DNA from: Acidobacteriota bacterium
GTDB taxonomy: Bacteria > Acidobacteriota > Blastocatellia > Pyrinomonadales > Pyrinomonadaceae
Length of the DNA: 48,686 nucleotides
Assembly (NCBI GenBank): GCA_020200155.1
Contig: JAIVJG010000013.1
Coordinates: 1-48,686 of the forward strand
Direction: 5' to 3'
This document shows, piece by piece, positions 41,484 through 48,686 of the stretch. The number at the start of each line of letters is the position of its first letter. The first letter of the stretch is position 1. A program made the translations under genes and the position numbers. The notes under the pieces were generated by a model that saw nothing but the letters and a program-made list of their open reading frames with translations, did no database searches and was not told where the DNA came from.

Positions 41484-43661
41484 ATGAACGTCTTCAAAAC
41501 CATCCAACGCCATCGAGGGGGACGACGTGTCGGCGCGCTTTTGTCTGTCGTCGTGCTTCTCTCGAACGGTTTTCTGGCCGTCGCGCAGACGACTGCAAAG
41601 AGCCAGCCGTCTGATCGCATCTCGGAAGAGCAGCGCATCGTGCACGTGCTGAATCGCCTCGGCTTCGGGCCGCGCCCCGGCGACGTGGAGCGCGTCCGGC
41701 AGACCGGGCTTGAGCGCTACATCGAGCAGCAACTCAATCCCGGCAAGCTCGACGATCCGGCGCTCGAAGCGAAGTTGAAGAACCTGACGACGCTGACGTT
41801 GAGCAACGGCGAACTGCTTGCGAAGTATCCGAATCCGGGTCAGTTGCTCCGGCAGTTGCAGCGTCGAGGCCAACTGCCGCCCGAACTCGCGGCGCTCGTC
41901 AATGCACGCCAGAAGGGACAGGCCGTTGCGGCGAAGACGCAGGCGGGCGCGAACGACGCAGACGCGGAGAAGACCATGTCGGAGGCGATGAGCGCCACGG
42001 TCAGGACAAATCCGACGGCGGGCCGGCAGTCGAATAAAAATCAGGCGGCGGCGACGCAGCCGGGCGAGCCGGGGCTACCCGGCGGCGTTGACGATAACCC
42101 GGAGCGACGCGCGTATCGCCGCGCCATCATGGCGTACATGCAGGAGAACGGCCTCCAGCCGCCGCAGCGCATCATGGCGGAGCTACAGGCTTCGCGCATC
42201 CTGCGCGCCGTCTACAGCGAGCGGCAGTTGCAGGAGCAGATGGTTGACTTCTGGACGAATCACTTCAACGTCTACGCGCAGAAGGGAGCCGACCGCTGGT
42301 TCCTGACTTCCTACGACCGCGACGTGATTCGCCCGAACGCGCTCGGCAATTTCCGCGACCTCCTCGAACAGACCGCGAAGAGTCCGGCGATGCTTTTTTA
42401 CCTCGACAACTTCCAGAGCGTCAGCCCGAACGCGCAAGCCGGGCGCGGAGCGTTCCGGCGCATGATGCAGAACAACCCGGACGCAATGGGACAGGCTCGG
42501 CGCGGCGGCCTCTTTGGCGACGGTCGAAGAGGGCGTATGCGCGACCGACAGGCGCGACAGGCGCAGCAACAGCGCCAGCAGCCGGACGCGATGAAAGCGC
42601 CGCAGGGCCAGACGGCGCAGCAACAGCGCCCGCCGCAGAAACGACCGAAGCGCGGCATCAACGAAAACTACGCGCGCGAGTTGATGGAATTGCACACGCT
42701 CGGCGTGGACGGCGGCTACACGCAAAAGGACGTGCAGGAAGTGGCGCGCTGCTTCACAGGCTGGACGATCATTGACCCGCGCGGCTATCTGGGCGGCAGC
42801 GAGCGTGCGGGCACGTTCGTCTTCAACCCGCGCCTGCACGACGACGGCGAGAAAATCGTGCTCGGCCAGAAGATTCCGCCGGGCGGCGGCATCAAGGACG
42901 GCGAGATGGTGCTCGACATTCTCCTGCATCACCCCTCGACCGCGAAGTTCATCGCGACGAAGCTCTCGCGCCGGTTCGTCATGGACAACCCGACGCCTCA
43001 ACTCATAGGGCGCATCGCCGACGCCTTCCTGAAGAGCAACGGCGACATCAAGACAACACTGCGCGCCGTCTTCAGTTCGCCCGAATTCAACTCGACGGAG
43101 GCGCGTCGCGCCAAGATCAAGACGCCTTTCGAGCTGGCCGTCAGCGCCATACGCATTCTCGGCGCGGAGACAAACGGCGGCCCGGCGCTGCACCAGTGGA
43201 TCGCGCGCATGGGCGAGCCGCTCTACGGCTACCAAGCCCCGACCGGCTATCCCGACAAGGCCGAATACTGGGTCAGCACCGGCGCTCTGCTCGAACGTCT
43301 GAACTTCGCGCTCGCGCTCGTCGGCAATCGCATCCCGAACACGCGCGTTGATCTCTCTCGCTTCGTCGGCGAGGAAGCGACTTCGAGCCGCGCCGTCAAT
43401 CAGGAGCGAATCGTGGATCAGTTCCTCAACCTCGTCTTGCAGGGAGACATCTCGCCGAAGAGCAAGGCTGTGCTGTTGCGGCAGTTGAGCACACAGGCGA
43501 GCGCCCCGATCACGGCGACGCCTGCGGACGTGACGGCGAACATACGCAACGTGAGCGCAGCGCCGCGACAGAAGATGCAAGAGGGCGCGACGGTCGGCAA
43601 TCCCGAAGTGACGCGCATCGCCGCGCTCGTCATCGGCTCGCCGGAATTTCAGAGACAGTGA
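41484..43661 (+). CDS. DUF1800-family protein
   Basis: HVLNRLGFGPRPGDVERV, QMVDFWTNHFNVYAQKG, NENYARELMELHTLGVDGGYTQKDVQEVARCFTGW; start at ATG 41484. Confidence 0.92.
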   Translation: MNVFKTIQRHRGGRRVGALLSVVVLLSNGFLAVAQTTAKSQPSDRISEEQRIVHVLNRLGFGPRPGDVERVRQTGLERYIEQQLNPGKLDDPALEAKLKNLTTLTLSNGELLAKYPNPGQLLRQLQRRGQLPPELAALVNARQKGQAVAAKTQAGANDADAEKTMSEAMSATVRTNPTAGRQSNKNQAAATQPGEPGLPGGVDDNPERRAYRRAIMAYMQENGLQPPQRIMAELQASRILRAVYSERQLQEQMVDFWTNHFNVYAQKGADRWFLTSYDRDVIRPNALGNFRDLLEQTAKSPAMLFYLDNFQSVSPNAQAGRGAFRRMMQNNPDAMGQARRGGLFGDGRRGRMRDRQARQAQQQRQQPDAMKAPQGQTAQQQRPPQKRPKRGINENYARELMELHTLGVDGGYTQKDVQEVARCFTGWTIIDPRGYLGGSERAGTFVFNPRLHDDGEKIVLGQKIPPGGGIKDGEMVLDILLHHPSTAKFIATKLSRRFVMDNPTPQLIGRIADAFLKSNGDIKTTLRAVFSSPEFNSTEARRAKIKTPFELAVSAIRILGAETNGGPALHQWIARMGEPLYGYQAPTGYPDKAEYWVSTGALLERLNFALALVGNRIPNTRVDLSRFVGEEATSSRAVNQERIVDQFLNLVLQGDISPKSKAVLLRQLSTQASAPITATPADVTANIRNVSAAPRQKMQEGATVGNPEVTRIAALVIGSPEFQRQ

Positions 43662-43671
43662 ATTAGAAAAT

Positions 43672-43738
43672 GGTGAATAGTAAATGGTAAATGGTTTGGA
43701 GAACGCGTCTGGTCTCTATTCACCATTTACTATTCACC
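43672..43738. repeat. intergenic heptad-repeat hairpin F
   Basis: ggtgaatagtaaatggt (43672-43688) / accatttactattcacc (43722-43738), 17-bp perfect stem between DUF1800 and DUF1501 genes. Confidence 0.9.
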
Positions 43739-43756
43739 CTTCATCGAGGTGTGAAC

Positions 43757-44959
43757 ATGAATAACAGTCGCAGATTGTTTCTCAAGCAGAGTGGTGTCGC
43801 GCTGGCGTGCGTCGGGATGGCGGCGACGGCTCCGTCTTTCCTGCAACGCACGGCGTTGGCGCAGGGGTTGACGGTCGCGCCGAGCGGTCGCCGCAGGACT
43901 CTGATTACGATTTTCCAGCGCGGCGCGGTGGACGGCCTGAACGTCGTCGTGCCGCACGGCGAGCGCAACTATTACGATCTGCGCCCGACCATCGCCATTC
44001 CGCAGCCCGGCAAGGGCGCGTCGGGCGAGTCTGCGATTGACCTCGACGGCTTCTTCGGGCTGCACCCTTCGCTCGCGCCGTTCAAGCCTCTGTGGGATCA
44101 GAAGCGCCTCGCCATCGTGCACGCCACGGGGTCGCCCGACAACACGCGCTCACACTTCGACGCGCAGGATTACATGGAGTCCGCGACGCCGGGGCTGAAG
44201 GCGACCGAAGACGGCTGGCTCAATCGTTTTCTGCAAGCGCAGACCGACCCGAAGGCTTCGCCGTTTCGCGCCGTCTCGATGACGCAGAATCTGCCGCGCA
44301 CCTTGCAGGGACGCGCGCCCGCGCTCGCCATCTCGAACCTGAACGACTTCACGATCCGCGCCGGCGCGAACACGCAGGTCGTGCAGGGCGGCTTCGAGGA
44401 CATCTACGAGCAGGGCGTCAACGACGTGCTGCGCGGGACGGGCAAGGAGACATTCGAGGCGATCAACTTCCTGAAGAAGGTCAACCCCTCGCAGTACAAG
44501 CCTGAAAACGGCGCGCAGTACCCGCGCGGGGCTTACGGCAACGCGCTTTTGCAAATCGCGCAGTTGATTAAGGCGGGCGTCGGACTCGAAGTCGCCTTCA
44601 CGGACGTGGGCGGATGGGACACGCATCGCGGCGAGGGCGGCTCGCGCGGTCAACTCGCGACGCTCTTGCAGCAGTTCGCAGGCGGCATCAGCGCGCTCGT
44701 CGCAGACCTCGGCGCGCAGCGCATGGAGGATGTCGTCATCCTCACGATGTCGGAGTTCGGTCGCACGGTGCAGCAGAACGGCACGGGGGGCACGGATCAC
44801 GGCCACGCCAACGCGATGTTCGTCATCGGCGGCTCGGTGCGCGGAGGCCGCGTGCACGGCCAGTGGCCGGGACTCAGGAACGACCAACTGTTCGAGGGGC
44901 GCGACCTCGCGCTCACGACCGACTTCCGCGACGTGTTCGGCGAAGTTCTGTTGAGATGA
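43757..44959 (+). CDS. DUF1501-family Tat-exported protein, C-terminus truncated by insertion
   Basis: NNSRRLFLKQSGVALACVGMAATAPSF twin-Arg-type signal; FTDVGGWDTHRGEGG, MSEFGRTVQQNGTGGTDHGHANAMFVIGG; ends abruptly FGEVLLR*. Confidence 0.9.
   Translation: MNNSRRLFLKQSGVALACVGMAATAPSFLQRTALAQGLTVAPSGRRRTLITIFQRGAVDGLNVVVPHGERNYYDLRPTIAIPQPGKGASGESAIDLDGFFGLHPSLAPFKPLWDQKRLAIVHATGSPDNTRSHFDAQDYMESATPGLKATEDGWLNRFLQAQTDPKASPFRAVSMTQNLPRTLQGRAPALAISNLNDFTIRAGANTQVVQGGFEDIYEQGVNDVLRGTGKETFEAINFLKKVNPSQYKPENGAQYPRGAYGNALLQIAQLIKAGVGLEVAFTDVGGWDTHRGEGGSRGQLATLLQQFAGGISALVADLGAQRMEDVVILTMSEFGRTVQQNGTGGTDHGHANAMFVIGGSVRGGRVHGQWPGLRNDQLFEGRDLALTTDFRDVFGEVLLR
44910..44946 (+). repeat. 37-bp direct repeat, copy 1
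   Basis: cgctcacgaccgacttccgcgacgtgttcggcgaagt, identical to 46010-46046. Confidence 0.97.
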
Positions 44960-45005
44960 CTGCGCCGCTCTTCTTATTTTTACGGCTCAAGAAAATTTAC
45001 ACGCT

Positions 45006-45861
45006 CTACTGTTTGACTAAAAACACATCCCAGGCCCATCGTCCGACGTGTGAATGTTGAGCATCTTCCACCTTCGCGCGATACCTGAACTGGTTGCCGT
45101 ACTTATCGGTGCGCTTCGACACTTTATAGTTAAGCGAAATCGTGTCTACCCCGAAGGATGGCAACGCGTGGAGTTCGTCCGCCTCGGAGACACCGTTATG
45201 GTTCGTGTCCTGCCATAGCCGAAGTGCGGAGAAGATGGAGTCCCTGTTATCTATGACGCCATCGCCATTACCGCCGTTTTCCGGTTTGTCGAACTCGGCC
45301 AGAGCAGCAAAGCCATTGGGATGCACCGACGATGGCTGCGGCGAGGAACCGCCGAATAATTCGGAGCCATTATCAATTATGCCGTTGTCATTGCGGTCGA
45401 AGACGAGGAACGCATCATCCGACCCGGCGGCAGTCCACCCGATGCGCCCAGCCAGTCCGTCATTATTAAGATCGAAATTGACGCCTTCGGCTGCGCCAAT
45501 CAAGCTAAACCCGTTTCCGCTCACGTCAATCAAGACTGGGCTACAATTGCAGGAGCAGGTGATGTCATCGAATGTGCAGCACTCCTGTGCGCCGCTACAA
45601 CATATCTGGCTTTCGCAACCGCCGCCGCCATCTCCACCGCCCGCAATCTGTCTCTGCACCGAAATGGTAGCGTTGGCAGTTGTCGGTGCGGTTGTGGCCG
45701 CGCCGGTCGCACTGTCGAGGATAAAAAGGAAACTGATGGTTCCTGTGTTCGTATTGGCGGGCCCGCGCCCGTCCGCTTAAGGTGGTGTTGCTTGTCAAAG
45801 CGATGAGGCTCAGAAAGCCTAAGAGGACTGTGCCGAGGACTATCATACTGGTGCGTTTCAT
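45006..45861 (-). pseudogene. secreted EF-hand/dockerin-like Ca-binding protein, signal peptide and mature region in different frames
   Basis: MKRTSMIVLGTVLLGFLSLIAL signal frame from 45861; mature frame [65 protein letters not shown]...[33 protein letters not shown]; stop separates frames near 45779. Confidence 0.72.
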
Positions 45862-46009
45862 GTGAGAGATCTCCTTGCTTAAGGAAGCAGTCAAAGAGGA
45901 AGACTGACCAAGCCGAAAGTGCGCGATTGTTCACTTGCCTGAATCAGTTTACCATACGTAGCACATCACGGCAGGAATAGCAATAAAACAAGCGAGGCGG
46001 CGGCTGTCA

Positions 46010-46046
46010 CGCTCACGACCGACTTCCGCGACGTGTTCGGCGAAGT
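46010..46046 (+). repeat. 37-bp direct repeat, copy 2 (offset 1100 bp)
   Basis: Identical to 44910-44946; flanking bases differ on both sides. Confidence 0.97.
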
Positions 46047-46137
46047 AGCGACGAAGCATCTCGACACGGTTGATTTGCGAAAGGTGCTTCCCGGCTATGC
46101 CTCCGGCCCGTCGAAATTCCGAAGGGTGCTCGGCTGA
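46010..46137 (+). pseudogene. displaced 3' end of the DUF1501 gene
   Basis: In the same frame as copy 1 it reads LTTDFRDVFGEVATKHLDTVDLRKVLPGYASGPSKFRRVLG*. Confidence 0.85.
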
Positions 46138-46160
46138 TTTTCGTTCGGGCAAGATAGGAA

Positions 46161-46200
46161 GAGGCGTGGCTCTCATCAATGAGCCGCGCCTCTTTGTTTT
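46161..46200 (+). terminator. rho-independent terminator
   Basis: agaggcgtggctc (46161-46173) / gagccgcgcctct (46182-46194), 13-bp stem with one G-T pair, followed by ttgttt. Confidence 0.8.
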
Positions 46201-46315
46201 GCCGTGCGAACTTTCCCCACGCCCCACACGTAAACGAAGCATTAGTGTCACGCCAGCGCCGTGCGTGTATCATGCACCCCGCTCCATTCTTTCAGCCGTC
46301 GAGGTCTAAAAACGG

Positions 46316-46636
46316 ATGTTCTGCCCGCAATGCAGTCAACAGCAACTTTCAAATGACGTGCGCTTCTGTTCGCGCTGCGGTTTCGCGCTCGGCGCGGTCG
46401 CAAGGGTGCTGGAAAGCGGCGGCGTTCTTCCCGTCGCATCGGCTGAGGTGGGAGGGCGCGAACTGACGCCCAGGCAGAGGGGCACGCGCAAGGGCGCGAT
46501 TGTGATGGTCGGCGCGTTCGCGCTGGCGCTCCTCGTCGTGCTGCTCACGCTCTTCAAAGAAGATTTCTTCATGCTGATGCCGTTCGTGGCGGACGAACAC
46601 AGAGGCAGCGCGGCAGGCTGCGGCGGGCGTGCCTGA
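46316..46636 (+). CDS. zinc-ribbon membrane protein, 3' end fused out of frame onto birA
   Basis: MFCPQCSQQQLSNDVRFCSRCGFALG zinc ribbon; TM ALALLVVLLTLF; tail ADEHRGSAAGCGGRA is out-of-frame birA sequence. Confidence 0.7.
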   Translation: MFCPQCSQQQLSNDVRFCSRCGFALGAVARVLESGGVLPVASAEVGGRELTPRQRGTRKGAIVMVGAFALALLVVLLTLFKEDFFMLMPFVADEHRGSAAGCGGRA

Positions 46637-47306
46637 AGGTCTGTGCGTCGTCGCGCGCGAGCAGACGGCAGGGCGTGGACGGCAGCAGCGCGTCTGGGCG
46701 TCGCCGAAAGACGCCGGCCTCTACTTCAGCGTCGTTCTCCGCCCGCGCATCGAAGCGGGCAGTTGGCCGCTCATCACATTGATGGCCGCGCTGGCGGTGC
46801 ACGACGCGCTGGCGCAGGCGTGCGAACTACACGCGGACATCAAGTGGCCCAACGACATTCTCGCGGGTGGGCGCAAGCTGTGCGGCATCCTCGCCGAGAC
46901 GTTGGAGACGACGGCGGGGCGTGCCTGCGTCGTCGGCATCGGCATTAATCTCGACGACCGCGCCTTCCCCACGGAGTTGCGCGAGACGGCGACCTCCATC
47001 GAAGCACAGACCGGACGCACGCCCGACGTTGAGGCGCTCCTGCGTTCGCTGACCCACGCACTCTCCGCGCGCTACGCGACGCTTCAGGGCGAAGGCGGAG
47101 CGGAGCGGACTCTTCAGGAGTGGGCGGCGCGTTCATCCTTCAACGAAGGGAAGCGCGTGCGCGTTACGCTCGCGGGCGAAACGCTGGAAGGTTGGACGCG
47201 CGGGCTTGAACCCGACGGCGCTTTGCGTGTAGAAACGGACGCGAAGGAAATCAGAATCATTCGCGCGGGCGATGTCGCGGCGGTGCGCGGCGGGCACACG
47301 GCTTGA
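46593..47306 (+). CDS. birA: biotin--[acetyl-CoA-carboxylase] ligase, N-terminus missing
   Basis: TNTEAARQAAAGVPEGLCVVAREQTAGRGRQQR, IKWPNDILAGGRKLCGIL, VVGIGINLDD; open frame from about 46593 but no normal start; GTG 46629 is the annotated ORF start. Confidence 0.85.
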   Translation, partial: TNTEAARQAAAGVPEGLCVVAREQTAGRGRQQRVWASPKDAGLYFSVVLRPRIEAGSWPLITLMAALAVHDALAQACELHADIKWPNDILAGGRKLCGILAETLETTAGRACVVGIGINLDDRAFPTELRETATSIEAQTGRTPDVEALLRSLTHALSARYATLQGEGGAERTLQEWAARSSFNEGKRVRVTLAGETLEGWTRGLEPDGALRVETDAKEIRIIRAGDVAAVRGGHTA

Positions 47307-47451
47307 GGCAGTCCGGCGCTTGAGTCTCCGGCAGGCGGCAATTCAACAGGGAAGAGACAGAGACCAGGGCGATTTGTTTTTCCTCCGCTATCCTCCGTGT
47401 CCTCCGTGATGAACTCCATGCTTCAAGGCATTCGCGCACCCAAACATCCCG

Positions 47452-48686
47452 ATGAGTCAAAACCCAACAGGAAAGCGAATCGTCATCTCGACGTTCGGCT
47501 CGTTCGGCGACGTGCATCCATACATCGCCATCGCGCTCGAATTGAAGAGGCGCGGGCATCATCCCGTCGTCGCCACCACAGAGATGTACCGAGAGAAGAT
47601 TGAGCCGCTCGGCATCGAGTTGCGCCGCGTGCGTCCGGACATGCCTTCTTACGACGAGCCGGACAAGCTCACAGAGATGATCAAGAGTGTGGTGGACGCG
47701 AGGAAGGGGCCGGAGCGTCTGCTCAACATGATGATCCTGCCGCACCTGCGCGAGACGTACGAAGACCTCCACGCGGCTGTGCGCGGCGCGGATATGCTGC
47801 TCACGCACCCGCTCCCGCTCGTCGGCCCCGTCGTCGCGCACCAGACAGGCATCAAGTGGGCCTCCAGCGTACTCGCGCCCGGCTCTTTTCTTTCCGTCCA
47901 CGATCCGCCCGTGCCGCCGCAGTTGCCCGGCTTTCACAAAGTGATGAGGCTCAGCCCGTGGGTCGTTCGAGGGGTCATGCGGCTCGCCAGGTGGAAGCTC
48001 GACGCGCTGTTTGAGCCTGTCTACAAACTGCGAGCCGAACTGGGATTGCCGCGCGGAGAGAACCCTCTGGTTGAGGGACAGCACTCGCCCGCGCTGGTGC
48101 TCGCGCTCTACTCTCGCGTGCTCGGCGAGCCGCAGCCCGACTGGCCGGCGAATACGCACATCACGGGCTTCCCCTTCCACGACCGCCGCGACCGCCCCGG
48201 CGACGGGGTTGGCCTCGCGCCGGAGCTTTCGGAATTTCTCGACGCAGGCACGCCGCCCGTCGTCTTCACACTCGGCTCGTCGGCCTTCTGGGTCGCGAAA
48301 GATTTTTACCGCGACTCAATCGTGGCCGCGCGCACGCTCGGCCAGCGTGCGGTGCTCCTTATCGGCGACGAACGAAATCGTCCCGCAGGGCCTTTGCCGG
48401 AGGGCGTCGCCGCTTTCGAGTACGCGCCTTACGGCGAAGTCCTGCCGCGCGCCTCTGCGGTCGTCCATCAGGGCGGCGTCGGCACGACGGGACAGGCTCT
48501 GCGCGCGGGCGTACCCACGCTCATAGTGCCGCACGCCTTCGACCAGTTCGACAACGCCGAGCGCGCCGCACGTCTCGGCGCGAGCCGCACGCTCGCCCGC
48601 CCGAAATACAATGCGGCGAACGCGACGAAAGAGTTAAGCTTGCTCTTGAGTGATAAGAGTTATGCTGACAGGGCAACCGAAGTCGG
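47452..48686 (+). CDS. GT1/UGT-like glycosyltransferase (3' end outside window)
   Basis: RIVISTFGSFGDVHPYIAIALELKRRGHHPVVATTEMY; VVFTLGSSAF; VVHQGGVGTTGQALRAGVPTLIVPHAFDQFDNAERAARLG. Confidence 0.9.
   Translation, partial: MSQNPTGKRIVISTFGSFGDVHPYIAIALELKRRGHHPVVATTEMYREKIEPLGIELRRVRPDMPSYDEPDKLTEMIKSVVDARKGPERLLNMMILPHLRETYEDLHAAVRGADMLLTHPLPLVGPVVAHQTGIKWASSVLAPGSFLSVHDPPVPPQLPGFHKVMRLSPWVVRGVMRLARWKLDALFEPVYKLRAELGLPRGENPLVEGQHSPALVLALYSRVLGEPQPDWPANTHITGFPFHDRRDRPGDGVGLAPELSEFLDAGTPPVVFTLGSSAFWVAKDFYRDSIVAARTLGQRAVLLIGDERNRPAGPLPEGVAAFEYAPYGEVLPRASAVVHQGGVGTTGQALRAGVPTLIVPHAFDQFDNAERAARLGASRTLARPKYNAANATKELSLLLSDKSYADRATEV

Overview
GC-rich bacterial chromosomal segment, probably Acidobacteriota (inferred from the many MacB/FtsX-like 'ADOP' permeases). 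Left third (1-19.4 kb): six MacB-like permease genes (the first truncated by the window edge), a TolC-like outer-membrane factor, an NtrC-type response regulator with an internal deletion, a small unknown protein, a sensor histidine kinase and a single LolD/MacB-type ATPase. Middle (19.6-37 kb): N-acyl-D-amino-acid deacylase, M14-type peptidase, APC permease, GNAT protein, AlkA-like glycosylase, a frame-broken methyltransferase, an internally deleted IS3-family element with 25-bp terminal inverted repeats, then a pilB / hypothetical / pilT / pilC block and a TPR protein. Right third (37-48.7 kb): sigma factor and anti-sigma, acyl-CoA synthetase-like enzyme, a DUF1800/DUF1501 pair, an EF-hand-like secreted protein, birA and a GT1-like glycosyltransferase (runs off the end). 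Main unexplained signals: (a) a family of intergenic hairpins built from locus-specific heptanucleotide tandem repeats, sitting between stop codon and next ribosome-binding site, mainly in the permease array; (b) a ~1.1-kb insertion carrying the EF-hand-like gene in the 3' end of the DUF1501 gene, bounded by a perfect 37-bp direct duplication; (c) several deletion or fusion scars (NtrC AAA+ domain, methyltransferase, IS element, zinc-ribbon/birA fusion), which could be real gene decay or assembly error. No CRISPR array, rRNA or tRNA was recognised. All family names come from reading motifs; no database search was run.
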